Assembly (NCBI RefSeq): GCF_029760935.1
Contig: NZ_CP121684.1
Location: forward strand, 434,001-498,000
Length of the DNA: 64,000 nt
DNA from: Lysinibacter sp. HNR
GTDB lineage: Bacteria > Actinomycetota > Actinomycetes > Actinomycetales > Microbacteriaceae
Reading direction: 5' to 3'
Part shown: in pieces, positions 1 through 8,121 of the stretch
Layout of the letters: every line of letters starts with the position of its first letter
Numbering within the stretch: position 1 is the first letter of the stretch
Program-made: the position numbers and the translations under genes
Notes under the pieces: model-generated
Databases searched by the model: none
Told to the model about the DNA's origin: nothing
The model's input: the letters and a program-made list of their open reading frames with translations, nothing else

Positions 1-16
1 ACACATTGTGTTTCAA

Positions 17-35
17 CCCGAATTGATCGTTCGGG
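17..35 (-). terminator. Short hairpin downstream of the 98-aa gene
   Basis: CCCGAA (17-22) and TTCGGG (30-35) form a 6-bp stem with a 7-nt loop, lying 3' of the minus-strand gene that ends at 74. There is no clear T-run, so the terminator role is only a suggestion. Nothing else is recognisable in positions 1-73. Confidence 0.3.
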
Positions 36-73
36 AGTCAACCGTGGGTGTAAAACGGCGCGACGGGTGAGGG

Positions 74-370
74 CTATTCCTCAAGAAGCGTCTTCCATGC
101 TCCGTGAGTGAGGCGGGTGAGGGAGTGGTTCAGGATTTGCGCGTGGGCGTTTGTGGCTGCGACAACGTGGTCTGCAACCTGGTGCGCTACCTCATTGTCT
201 TCCGCGGTGAAGCGAATGACAAGGCGGGGCTGCCTCTTCACCAGGCGCAGGTCTGAGGCCTCAAGTGTGGTGAGCTGTGCGGCTGCGTGCGCTGCTGCCG
301 GAAGGACCTCGGAGGGTATTTTTCCCGGGTGGAGCTCTCCTATCGAGAGTGTTGTGCGAAAGGATGGCAT
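74..370 (-). CDS. Conserved small hypothetical protein (98 aa)
   Basis: A 98-residue soluble protein with no signal peptide or membrane segment. I do not recognise the family. The middle (LRLVKRQPRLVIRFTAEDNEVAHQV) is strand-helix-like, and the start fits a promoter: in the coding direction a TAAAAT hexamer lies 6 nt before the ATG with no Shine-Dalgarno sequence, the leaderless layout seen at many genes in this window. This supports a real gene over the overlapping plus-strand frame. It is divergent from the amidase gene at 515 and runs alone toward the left edge. Function unknown. Confidence 0.55.
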   Translation of the reverse strand: MPSFRTTLSIGELHPGKIPSEVLPAAAHAAAQLTTLEASDLRLVKRQPRLVIRFTAEDNEVAHQVADHVVAATNAHAQILNHSLTRLTHGAWKTLLEE

Positions 371-514
371 ACTCCGATTTTACGTGAATAAATGAAATTT
401 CATACCGGGTTAACTCTTCCGCCTCGCAGTGTTTTTTACTGCAGCATATTTGTGAATCCTGCTTACATGAATTTTGTTGAAACCGATCCACTTATTTGAA
501 AAGAGGTCTGGACG

Positions 515-1750
515 ATGGGAATCAGCAAAATCAAGAAGATTGTCGTGGGGCTAGTGCTGGTAGCGGCCTGTACCGTGGGAACCACCCAGATGTCATTCTT
601 TGGGAATAGTGGGGCGCAGGCTGTAACACCTAGCGAAGCGCAGAAGAAGCCGTTGGGTGAGAAACCCCTGCCGCAACCGGTGGCACCGAAAATAACTTCT
701 TACTGGCTGTCTGACATCCCTATGGAAAAGACACCCGGGCTTGCGCGTGCACGCCTGGGTATTGCCCCAACCTCACACCCGGAAGAAGTTCGGACCAAAA
801 CTCAAAAGGGCCTTGCACGTTTTGATGCGATAGGTCTCAGCTGGACAGAGGCCTCAGCAGAAGAAATAGAGGTTCGGGTGAGGGTACTCGAGAATAATGG
901 CTGGACTTCGTGGGAAGAGTTAGAGCGAGACGACGATTTCACCCCATCGGGAGAGGCTGCAAAGCCCGGTACGGAACCCCTGCTAACAAACGGTGCAAAG
1001 GGTTATCAAATTGCCCTCACAACACCGGGTGGGTTTGTGCCGCAGGATGTGAAAATCACCCTGGTTGATGCGGGCGAGAGCCCCTACGACCGCACTATTG
1101 GTAACTCCGAGGTGACTGCCGAGGGTGGCAAGCCGCGGATTATCACCCGCGAAGAGTGGGGAGTTGATGAGAACATCTGTAGCGACTCTGTAACGGGAGA
1201 GCCGCGACGGTGTGACTGGCCCGAAGAAGAGATGGACAGTGTGCGGGCGATGACGATTCACCACACGGCGGGTACTAACGACTACACGCCAGAGGACGCC
1301 GTCCGCCAGGTTCGCGCCCTCTACGCTTTTCAGGCAGTGGAGAGAGACTGGGAAGATATCGGCTACAGTTTTGTGGCAGATAAATTCGGGCGGCTCTATG
1401 AGGGGCGAAAAGGAAGCATTGATCGTCCCGTTATTGGTGCTCACGCTCTGGGCTTCAACCAGATAACTATGAGCGTTTCTGTGATGGGAAATTACGAGAC
1501 GGAAAAACCCATACCAGTCTTGTTGAATAGCTTGGCTGCGGTCTCTGCATGGAACTTGGATAAATACGGGGTGGTGGCAGATCCGAACAAGATAGTGACT
1601 TTGCCCTCGACTATCGGCCCGGCAAAAGATGTCCATATTATCCACGGACACAGAGATCTGGCCGACACACTGTGTCCGGGAGAATATCTCTACAAAAAGA
1701 TGGATGAGATCCGTGCTCTAGCCGCGCAGTATCAACTATCTGGGGAATAA
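515..1750 (+). CDS. Secreted N-acetylmuramoyl-L-alanine amidase (PGRP/Amidase_2 domain)
   Basis: A peptidoglycan hydrolase predicted to cut the bond between N-acetylmuramic acid and the stem peptide outside the cell. Residues 1-35 look like a signal peptide (KIKKIVVGLVLVAACTVGTT, then an Ala-rich exit). A roughly 150-residue N-terminal part of unknown role precedes the PGRP domain, which begins near ITREEWG (about residue 210). Zinc ligands are visible: first His of IHHTAG (H249), second His of HGHRD (H379) and C387 in CPG, with the usual 8-residue spacing between the last two. The start follows a GAGG-type ribosome site. It converges on the sigma-factor gene through a shared hairpin. Similar actinobacterial proteins act in cell-wall turnover; the exact substrate is not readable here. 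Confidence 0.88.
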   Translation: MGISKIKKIVVGLVLVAACTVGTTQMSFFGNSGAQAVTPSEAQKKPLGEKPLPQPVAPKITSYWLSDIPMEKTPGLARARLGIAPTSHPEEVRTKTQKGLARFDAIGLSWTEASAEEIEVRVRVLENNGWTSWEELERDDDFTPSGEAAKPGTEPLLTNGAKGYQIALTTPGGFVPQDVKITLVDAGESPYDRTIGNSEVTAEGGKPRIITREEWGVDENICSDSVTGEPRRCDWPEEEMDSVRAMTIHHTAGTNDYTPEDAVRQVRALYAFQAVERDWEDIGYSFVADKFGRLYEGRKGSIDRPVIGAHALGFNQITMSVSVMGNYETEKPIPVLLNSLAAVSAWNLDKYGVVADPNKIVTLPSTIGPAKDVHIIHGHRDLADTLCPGEYLYKKMDEIRALAAQYQLSGE

Positions 1751-1766
1751 AACTACCAGCTCATAG

Positions 1767-1796
1767 TGAGGGCCGCGCCCAGTGGTGCGGCCCTCA
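1767..1796. terminator. Bidirectional terminator hairpin
   Basis: TGAGGGCCGC (1767-1776) pairs perfectly with GCGGCCCTCA (1787-1796) across a 10-nt loop, and is followed by TCTTT on the plus strand. It sits between the convergent amidase and sigma-factor genes and can serve both. Confidence 0.75.
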
Positions 1797-1799
1797 TCT

Positions 1800-3335
1800 T
1801 TAGAGCGAGGGGGGCGGAGACTTCCACAGAACATAATTCACCACGGAGGGGGCAGGAAGTCCAATATCGCTCCCACCGATATAAATTGTTTCTGAGGAAA
1901 TGATACGACCGCTGGTTTTACCGAGAATCAGGAGTCTTTGATACCGTGAGTGGTTTGGTGAGGTCAGGCGAAAAGCGACTCCCTCTCGACCGCCGCGGTC
2001 GGTCACCTCACCCACGAGCGTGAAGTTCTGGAACGAAGCAAAAAGCTTCAGGATTGCCGCGTGTTCTCGCGGGGTGAGAGTCCACTCCCCGAGAAGGGCT
2101 TGAGTTGCATTCATGTAGTCGATCGGATCGTTTTTATCGGTAATGCCGTAATTTTTTTCCAGATATTTACGCATCTCGTCTGCGTTTGAAGGGGGAAGAG
2201 TGCTGAATAAGACGGGTATGGTTCCCGCAGGATAGTTTTCGTCTCTGAGTGCTGTTCCCTGTGGTGGAATATCTGTTCCCCCCACCAAGCTGTCGCTGTT
2301 TGAGGGTTCGTAGGCTTGCCCGGCACGAGCCGTAATCGTGCCGGAGAGATCGTCAGACCAGAGGATTTCTGTTTCTTCGGGGATGATAGCCCCCTGAGTG
2401 TTGGTGGCGCTCTGTTCCCCCAACTGGATGTACCAACTCTCAAAGAACGCTGAGCGGCGTGGGAGTTCTTCTGCAAGGGCCGCGGCCTCAAGCTGGGCAA
2501 TAAACCGTGTGACGCTCTCGGTAGTCTCTGTAGTGGAATTCTCAATCTCGAGCATGGCGGGAATAGCCAGGGCGCGTTCCGAACCGGTGGGTGCGGCCCA
2601 CGGTCTGAAAAAACCGACAGCCCCGGCAAGGAGCGCGACGATAACTACCGGAACTATAAAGCGTGGTCGTGCCCAGCGGAGGACAGGGCTGAGAGTTCCC
2701 GTGGGGGAGGCGGTTATTTTGTGGAGGTCGGCCACCGCCCGACGATCCAGTGCGAAGCTTTGGGGAATAAGCGTGGGATCTGCGGCCTGGATGTTCTCGG
2801 AAAGAACAGCGTTTGCGCGCGAGGTGCCATCCGTTGCAGAGAACTCTAAATCTGTCTGTGGTGTTGAGGGCTGCGGTGAGGTTTCCAGTGTTTCGCGTAA
2901 CGTTGCCTTGGCCCTGTCGATCCGTTTCCACACGCTTTCCTCTGTGAGACGAAGCGTGACACCCGCTTCTGCGGCGGTGAGGTTTTCCCAGAGTGTGAGC
3001 TGGAGGCACTCCCGGTTTTTATCGGGGAGCTCTTTCATCGCGTTGAGAACTGCGGTGGCACTGTCCCGAGCGATTGCGGAGGGGTACAGTAGATCTTCTT
3101 CAGGACGGGGAATAGTGGGTTGCGGGGCGCGGGATAGAACGGAATCGCGCGCTATACGCAGGAGCTTGGCAAGGGGAGGGTAACTTTTTGGAACATATCT
3201 TACCCAGGCGGTCGTGAAGCACTCCGCGACGATCTCCCGTGTAATATCCGGGTCCGCGCAGCGGCGATCAACAAAGCGCCACACCGAGTAGTAGTGCGCT
3301 CGGTAGTACGCTTCGAATTCCTCTCTCGCTGACAA
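1800..3335 (-). CDS. ECF-type sigma factor with membrane-spanning C-terminal extension
   Basis: A 511-residue transcription initiation factor more than twice the usual ECF length (about 180-200). Residues 1-60 resemble sigma region 2 (EEFEAYYRAHYYSVWRFVDRR) and residues 92-150 region 4 (LNAMKELPDKNRECLQLTLWENLTAAEAG, then the WKRIDRAKATLRE recognition helix). A linker to about 225 is followed by one hydrophobic segment (residues 226-244, FIVPVVIVALLAGAVGFF) and about 265 residues that should lie outside the membrane. The outer part resembles the CU044_5270-type region found attached to actinobacterial sigma factors; no catalytic motif is seen. No separate anti-sigma gene is adjacent, so the extension may itself hold the sigma domain at the membrane (inference). 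Its targets are unknown; the convergent amidase may be only a neighbour. Confidence 0.75.
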   Translation of the reverse strand: MSAREEFEAYYRAHYYSVWRFVDRRCADPDITREIVAECFTTAWVRYVPKSYPPLAKLLRIARDSVLSRAPQPTIPRPEEDLLYPSAIARDSATAVLNAMKELPDKNRECLQLTLWENLTAAEAGVTLRLTEESVWKRIDRAKATLRETLETSPQPSTPQTDLEFSATDGTSRANAVLSENIQAADPTLIPQSFALDRRAVADLHKITASPTGTLSPVLRWARPRFIVPVVIVALLAGAVGFFRPWAAPTGSERALAIPAMLEIENSTTETTESVTRFIAQLEAAALAEELPRRSAFFESWYIQLGEQSATNTQGAIIPEETEILWSDDLSGTITARAGQAYEPSNSDSLVGGTDIPPQGTALRDENYPAGTIPVLFSTLPPSNADEMRKYLEKNYGITDKNDPIDYMNATQALLGEWTLTPREHAAILKLFASFQNFTLVGEVTDRGGREGVAFRLTSPNHSRYQRLLILGKTSGRIISSETIYIGGSDIGLPAPSVVNYVLWKSPPPSL

Positions 3336-3540
3336 ACTTTATCTCCCGTTGGTCGTGAAGGCCGTCTGGACACCTGTTGACCACATAACTTTACACGCTG
3401 TATCTCGTGGACACTATTGTGACAAGTCCACCTTTAATTAGGCTATATAAGAGTTGTGTATTGAGTGAGAACGAGAACATTTGGGCCGGGCGATTTTGCC
3501 GCACTCGCAAAGTTACTAAAAAACGCCTACCCTCGAAGTA

Positions 3541-4350
3541 ATGAATACTCAGATTGCCACTCCATACGAAGACCTCTTACGCCACACACTCGCCACTGGA
3601 ACGCATAAAAATGACCGTACCGGCACGGGAACCACAAGCATTTTTGGCGCTCAGATGCGGTTTAACCTGCAAGAGGGATTTCCCCTCATTACAACAAAGC
3701 GTGTACATTTCAAATCGGTAGCATACGAATTGCTCTGGTTTCTTCGGGGTGACAGTAATATCAGCTGGCTCCAGGAGCGGGGTGTGCGCATCTGGAATGA
3801 GTGGGCTGATGCCGCAGGCGACCTGGGCCCCGTATACGGCGTGCAGTGGCGTTCCTGGCCGACCCCCTCCGGGGAGCACATCGATCAGATCTCTCAGGTT
3901 ATTGATCAGCTACGGAATGATCCGGACTCCCGACGCATCATTGTATCGGCCTGGAACGTTGCTGACATCCCGCAGATGGCTCTGGCCCCCTGCCACGCGC
4001 TCTTTCAATTTTATGTTGCGGAGGGCAAGCTCTCCTGTCAGCTTTACCAACGCAGTGGTGATCTCTTTCTTGGTGTGCCCTTTAACATCGCCAGCTACGC
4101 GCTACTCACCCACCTGGTAGCCGAGCAGGCCGGGCTTGAGGTGGGTGACTTTGTGTGGACTGGGGGTGATTGCCATATCTATGACAACCATCGAGAACAG
4201 GTTATCGAGCAGCTTTCGCGCGACCCCTACCCTTCCCCGCAGCTAAAAATCCTGCGTACCCGTGACAGTATTTTTGACTATGAATATGACGACTTTGAAA
4301 TTGTCGGCTACGAGCATCACCCGGCGATTAAAGGCGTGGTAGCGGTGTGA
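3541..4350 (+). CDS. thyA: Thymidylate synthase
   Basis: Converts dUMP and 5,10-methylenetetrahydrofolate to dTMP and dihydrofolate. The 269 residues match the ThyA length (about 264). Visible landmarks are the N-terminal [11 protein letters not shown] phosphate loop, [12 protein letters not shown], the catalytic Cys in [11 protein letters not shown] (C151), [23 protein letters not shown] and the C-terminal HPAIKG segment. The start has a TACCCT hexamer at 3528-3533 and 7 nt before ATG with no Shine-Dalgarno, so the message is probably leaderless. The last 4 nt (GTGA) overlap the start of folA, coupling it to the enzyme that recycles its product. Confidence 0.97.
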   Translation: MNTQIATPYEDLLRHTLATGTHKNDRTGTGTTSIFGAQMRFNLQEGFPLITTKRVHFKSVAYELLWFLRGDSNISWLQERGVRIWNEWADAAGDLGPVYGVQWRSWPTPSGEHIDQISQVIDQLRNDPDSRRIIVSAWNVADIPQMALAPCHALFQFYVAEGKLSCQLYQRSGDLFLGVPFNIASYALLTHLVAEQAGLEVGDFVWTGGDCHIYDNHREQVIEQLSRDPYPSPQLKILRTRDSIFDYEYDDFEIVGYEHHPAIKGVVAV

Positions 4351-4952
4351 ATAAAACCAGCACGACCGCTGTCAATCGTGAGACAGCACCAAACAACATA
4401 CGAATCGGAATGATCTGGGCACAGGCCATCAACGGTGTAATCGGTAAAGACGGTCTGATGCCCTGGCATATACCGGAGGATTTGGCGCACTTTAAGCGAC
4501 TGACCTTGGGGAAACCGGTGATCATGGGACGACGTACCTGGGACTCCCTGCCGGAGCGGTTTCGTCCCCTGGAGGGGCGGCGCAACATCGTTGTGACGAG
4601 ACAGGATCAATGGGTGGCCGACGGCGTCAACGTATGCCACTCGTTTGCGTCTGCCGTGGCGCTGGTTGACGTTGAAGCTGGTGCTGGTGCTAGTGCTGGT
4701 GCTAGTGCGGCGGCTTTAGACGCCTCCCATCACTCCGAGGTAGACGTATGGGTTATTGGTGGTGGTGAGATTTACCGGCAGGCAATGTTGCAGGCCACGA
4801 TTCTTGTGGTCACCGAGATCAATCGACACTGCGAGGGTGATACCTACGCTCCGCAGATCACGGGGGAGTGGACGCCCACCCACGAGCAGCTTCCACCCTG
4901 GCAGCGTTCGCGTAGTGGACTTGAGTATCGTTTTATTACCTATACGCGCTAA
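4347..4952 (+). CDS. folA: Dihydrofolate reductase
   Basis: Reduces dihydrofolate to tetrahydrofolate with NADPH. The family signature is clear: [56 protein letters not shown] and WVIGGGEIY. At 201 residues it is longer than the usual 160-170. The extra length comes from an N-terminal tail of about 17 residues and from a low-complexity Ala/Gly/Ser insert ([20 protein letters not shown]) just before the [12 protein letters not shown] strand, encoded by near-perfect GGTGCT/AGTGCT hexamers at 4680-4709. The GTG start overlaps the thyA stop by 4 nt, so the true N-terminus could also be the Met at IGMIWAQ. Confidence 0.95.
   Translation: MNKTSTTAVNRETAPNNIRIGMIWAQAINGVIGKDGLMPWHIPEDLAHFKRLTLGKPVIMGRRTWDSLPERFRPLEGRRNIVVTRQDQWVADGVNVCHSFASAVALVDVEAGAGASAGASAAALDASHHSEVDVWVIGGGEIYRQAMLQATILVVTEINRHCEGDTYAPQITGEWTPTHEQLPPWQRSRSGLEYRFITYTR
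4680..4709 (+). repeat. In-frame hexanucleotide repeat inside folA
   Basis: Five consecutive hexamers of the form GGTGCT or AGTGCT/G encode alternating Gly/Ser-Ala. Copy-number change by slippage would add or remove two residues without breaking the frame. Confidence 0.7.
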
Positions 4953-4981
4953 ATGAGGGTGCTCCGTTTCCGGTAGCATAA

Positions 4982-5224
4982 CTAACCCGCGTCGATGACG
5001 TCTTCTTCGAGACTCCAGATGCGATCGCCGCTGTCGCTTGTGGCGAGAGTTATCACGAGGGCGTGGGCGTCAACATCGTCGGCGTAGAGACTTTCGCGCG
5101 CCGTGGCGATAACCTCGTCCCGATCGCTCTCTTCCTCGTGAGACTCTTTTGCATCAATGAGTGCTTCCCGATACAGCGCTAGTGCGGCGCTAAATTCATC
5201 TTCGGTGAAGTGTGGAGATGCCAT
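4982..5224 (-). CDS. Small acidic hypothetical protein (80 aa)
   Basis: An 80-residue acidic cytoplasmic protein beginning MASPHFTEDEFSAALALYREAL, with helices likely throughout the first half. An AAGGA ribosome site lies 7 nt upstream of the ATG, supporting the start. No family recognised. It stands between folA (convergent) and a two-gene minus-strand unit, with 63 nt to the next coding region. Confidence 0.5.
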   Translation of the reverse strand: MASPHFTEDEFSAALALYREALIDAKESHEEESDRDEVIATARESLYADDVDAHALVITLATSDSGDRIWSLEEDVIDAG

Positions 5225-5287
5225 GAGAAAATCCTTGTTTATGGTGCTTGTGGTACCAACGTTACTCGGTGTGACACAGAAATAGGC

Positions 5288-5638
5288 CTAAACGTTTAGT
5301 TTTCCCAGCATAATCCACACGGCAGTGCTTAATTCAGGGTAAGCCTGGGCAATACGGTGCAGCATCTGTGCCTCTAAAAGATCGGCGTTGTGCCGGTGCT
5401 CGGAAGCATCGTGTACCGAACTTTTTCCCGCCAGGCGCGCGAGACTGTACTCCGCTGCTAAGCCCTGAACGTGCATTCTCTCGCTGAGGATCGTACTCAC
5501 CACCAGCTCGTCCACTGACGGTATCTCCGCCATGAATTCTGCCGGATCTTCGCCGCCGCGTGCACGGTGCTCAATAAGTGCCTCGCGTTCAAGCTGTGCG
5601 TTGTGACGCATAAACTCGATGGTGTCGGGAGCGGTCAC
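5288..5638 (-). CDS. Conserved hypothetical protein (116 aa), coupled to the gene upstream
   Basis: A mostly helical soluble protein (MRHNAQLEREALIEHRARGGEDPAEF, then MHVQGLAAEYSLARLAG). The GTG start overlaps the stop of the 305-aa gene by 4 nt (GTGA), so the two are translated together and probably act in one process. I do not recognise the family. Confidence 0.55.
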   Translation of the reverse strand: MTAPDTIEFMRHNAQLEREALIEHRARGGEDPAEFMAEIPSVDELVVSTILSERMHVQGLAAEYSLARLAGKSSVHDASEHRHNADLLEAQMLHRIAQAYPELSTAVWIMLGKLNV

Positions 5639-6552
5639 GCGGCTACCTCAGTCTGGGAAGCTATTATTCGGGCCTGGGTAATGGCGGTGACCACGCGCTC
5701 ACGAAGCTGTTGTGAAAGGGCCGAGAACTCCCGCTGCTGGCGCACATACTCCGCCTTGCCCTCGTCTGTCTCAATCGCTACCGGAGTGAGGCCGTAGCCT
5801 GAAACATCGTAGGGGGAGGCCCGCATATCCAACACCCGGATGTCGCGCGCGAGCTCAAAACTGTCAAGCAATAGCTCACCGGGAATAAGTGGGCCGAGCT
5901 TGATCACCCACTTGTAAACGTCCATGCCGGCGTGCAAACAGCCCGGCTGCTCGATAGCGGGCTGATTTTCTCGGGTGGGGCGGAGCGTGTTGAGCCCGAC
6001 GGCGGGTGCCGTAAAAAATCGGAACGCATCGTAGTGGGAACACGCAATTTTGTGAGACTCCACGACTCGATCGGTTTCTTGCGGCGAGAGGCGAAGCGGC
6101 GTGTTCGCGTGGCGAACCGTATCCGCGGTGAGCCGGTACACCATTGCCCACTCGTGCAGGCCAAAACAGCTAAATTGCGCGGGACGGGCTGCCGTGCTTC
6201 GCATCAGGCGTTCAATAAAATTGAGCGACGCCGACTTCCGTGCGATAAACGCTGCAGCATCCACCACAAGTGATTCACCTCGGCCGGTGTACCAGCGCCA
6301 CCGAGCTCGCTCCTCACGGCTGGCACGCTCGAGCTCAACCCCGGCACCGGGGTGCCAGCGCCGTAAAAGCGAGGGTTTAAACGGATAGTAGGTGAATAAA
6401 AAATCTTCGATAGCATGGCGCTCACCGGTTTGCTGCCGCTGCCTCCACCCCGCCGTTAAGTTGTCTGCCCGGCGCTGGTGCAGCACCTCGCGCTGCGTCC
6501 AGTCACCGTGGCTCAGCGCCTGTGACTCGGCGGTCAGGGGGGTGTTCTTCAT
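5635..6552 (-). CDS. Conserved actinobacterial protein often labelled 3-methyladenine DNA glycosylase
   Basis: A 305-residue soluble protein with RHAIEDFLFTYYPFKPSLLRRWHPGAGV near the N-terminus, then FCFGLHEWAMVYR-like and HYDAFRFFTAPAVGLN segments rich in aromatic and His residues. Relatives in actinobacterial genomes commonly carry the name 3-methyladenine DNA glycosylase, but I see no motif that proves DNA glycosylase activity, such as a helix-hairpin-helix with catalytic Asp, so treat the function as unproven. The start has TAGAAT then 6 nt then ATG and no Shine-Dalgarno, which suggests a leaderless transcript. It is the first gene of a two-gene unit with the 116-aa protein. Confidence 0.7.
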   Translation of the reverse strand: MKNTPLTAESQALSHGDWTQREVLHQRRADNLTAGWRQRQQTGERHAIEDFLFTYYPFKPSLLRRWHPGAGVELERASREERARWRWYTGRGESLVVDAAAFIARKSASLNFIERLMRSTAARPAQFSCFGLHEWAMVYRLTADTVRHANTPLRLSPQETDRVVESHKIACSHYDAFRFFTAPAVGLNTLRPTRENQPAIEQPGCLHAGMDVYKWVIKLGPLIPGELLLDSFELARDIRVLDMRASPYDVSGYGLTPVAIETDEGKAEYVRQQREFSALSQQLRERVVTAITQARIIASQTEVAA

Positions 6553-6632
6553 AGGATAATTCTAGGTGAGTTATCAGACGGGGGTGCACCGGTGGTTTTG
6601 AGAGGGCGCGCTTGAGGGGTACCCTCGGAAGG

Positions 6633-7277
6633 GTGACGACCGAGAGCTTTATGGTGACCTCGTACCGCACACTTTTGCGTGCCGTGGAAACGGAGAGCGA
6701 GGTGAAGCGCTCGCGCTTTATCTGCTATCTTATGCCGGTTGCCAGCGAGGGGGCCGCGCGTTCCAGCATCGCGGAGATTCGCTCCCTACACCCGAAAGCA
6801 CGCCACCACTGCAGCGCGTTTATTATAGGACCGGGCCAGGAACTTCAACGAACCAACGACGACGGCGAACCCTCTGGAACTGCCGGGGCTCCCATGCTCG
6901 ACGCTCTGCTCGGGGCGGGTCTCAGTGACGTGGTTGCGGTGGTTGTCAGGTACTTTGGTGGCACCCTGCTGGGAGCGGGGGGACTTACCCGAGCGTATCG
7001 AGCATCCGTTGCCCAGGCGGTTGAGGCGGCCGAGTTGATTATTCGTGAATTACGAGCCACGGTGGAGGTCTCAAGCGACTATGCCGCTGCCGCCGTGATC
7101 GAGGCGGAGGCCCGTCGCTTGGGGTGGGGTGTTGTGGGGAGTGAATACACGAGCGAGGTTCTTATGACACTCTCCGTCCCGCCCGGGCAGCTTGCCCTGC
7201 TACGGGAGAGGGTGGCTGAGCTGACGGCGGGTACGGCTGTGCTGAGTGAGGTTGGGTTGGGGTACGTCGCTATCTGA
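6633..7277 (+). CDS. IMPACT/YigZ family protein
   Basis: A member of the UPF0029 (IMPACT N-terminal, YigZ-like) family, about 214 residues. Family marks are EVKRSRFICYLMPV, the conserved THHCSAF-like stretch (ARHHCSAFIIG), RTNDDGEPSGTAGAPML and VVVRYFGGTLLGAGGLTRAYR, followed by a C-terminal DUF1949-like ferredoxin-fold part. Relatives bind ribosomes or regulate translation-linked stress; the bacterial role is uncertain. GTG at 6633 is chosen because TACCCT precedes it by exactly 7 nt. An upstream TTG (6612) and an ATG at 6651 are alternatives. Confidence 0.88.
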   Translation: MTTESFMVTSYRTLLRAVETESEVKRSRFICYLMPVASEGAARSSIAEIRSLHPKARHHCSAFIIGPGQELQRTNDDGEPSGTAGAPMLDALLGAGLSDVVAVVVRYFGGTLLGAGGLTRAYRASVAQAVEAAELIIRELRATVEVSSDYAAAAVIEAEARRLGWGVVGSEYTSEVLMTLSVPPGQLALLRERVAELTAGTAVLSEVGLGYVAI

Positions 7278-7547
7278 CTTGGTTATGGGGCTTATTCTGC
7301 ACGCTCACGATTAGTTTGTTATCTCAATAGTGGGTTGATGGCGTGTGCCGGTGACGGGGTGTCCTAGGGAATGAATATATAAATAATATATTCAAAATTA
7401 AGGATTTAAATAGTATTTTTTATATATATAGCTGACTAGATATTTGCAGTTTGCTGCTTCTCTGGTGTTAGTTGAATAGTAATCGTACGGAATTTGCTAC
7501 GTGGATATCTAAGCGTTGTTTATGTAAATGAAGTGTGAGGAAAAGCC
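7278..7547. other. AT-rich intergenic region
   Basis: No gene seen. Positions 7370-7445 are strikingly AT-rich (ATATAAATAATATATTC and a TATATATATA run), unlike the flanking coding DNA, and probably carry the promoter of the secreted-protein gene at 7548. Confidence 0.4.
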
Positions 7548-8114
7548 ATGAAAAACACGATTCGTAAGATTTTTGTTCTCACCGCGGGAGTGGGCCTACT
7601 TGTGGGAGGAGGTGTTGCCATTGGGGTGCCTGCAAACGCGGTTTCGGAGGAGAGGGTAACTCTACCCTGTGAGTTACCCTCGGGTTGGACACCGGGTCCA
7701 GAAAGCCCGCAGGGAGACGGTGGTATTGGGGCTACCACAACGCGGGTTAAAATCACTATTAATAATAATCATCCCCATATTCGACTGGCCTCAATCGTTA
7801 CTATAGAAGCTGAAGAAGTGGGAGGATGGATCTTCGAGACTACCGTGATGAACTCTGTTGCCAGTGGTGGTAGTTTCAAGCCTTTTTATGGTCTGCTGAA
7901 TGTGGAGAATCTCTGTGATCCGGAGACAGTATTCTTTGACACGTCATATTTTGATTTGAGAGCTAAGATACCTGATTTTTCTCTGCAGCTGTTTGACGAA
8001 AAAAAGAATTTTATCGGTGGAGTGTACTCGCAAGAATCTACGCTGAGGAGCAACTCGATCTTCTCCTCCGAGGCTCATGCCGGGGGAAAATCTTCTTGGT
8101 TTCTACGGGGGTAG
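7548..8114 (+). CDS. Secreted hypothetical protein (188 aa)
   Basis: Residues 1-32 are a clear signal peptide (KNTIRKIFVLTAGVGLLVGGGVAIG followed by PANA). The mature part has a Cys near each end of the first 100 residues (LPCELPSG and ENLCDPE), which could form a disulfide, and beta-rich stretches (TRVKITINNN, ASIVTIEAEEVGGWIFETTV). A GTGAGGAAAAG ribosome region precedes the ATG. No family recognised. It converges on purL, whose stop lies 8 nt beyond its own, and its AT-rich leader and codon use differ from the purine gene. Confidence 0.65.
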   Translation: MKNTIRKIFVLTAGVGLLVGGGVAIGVPANAVSEERVTLPCELPSGWTPGPESPQGDGGIGATTTRVKITINNNHPHIRLASIVTIEAEEVGGWIFETTVMNSVASGGSFKPFYGLLNVENLCDPETVFFDTSYFDLRAKIPDFSLQLFDEKKNFIGGVYSQESTLRSNSIFSSEAHAGGKSSWFLRG

Positions 8115-8121
8115 AAAAAAC

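Noticed and set aside
983-1651. 222-codon minus-strand frame across the amidase gene
   Set aside because: It overlaps the catalytic PGRP domain in antisense and shows no family resemblance.
2398-3183. 261-codon open frame on the plus strand within the sigma-factor gene
   Set aside because: It is antisense to a well-supported sigma factor; its composition (Ser/Arg/Ala-rich) is typical of shadow frames in GC-rich DNA.
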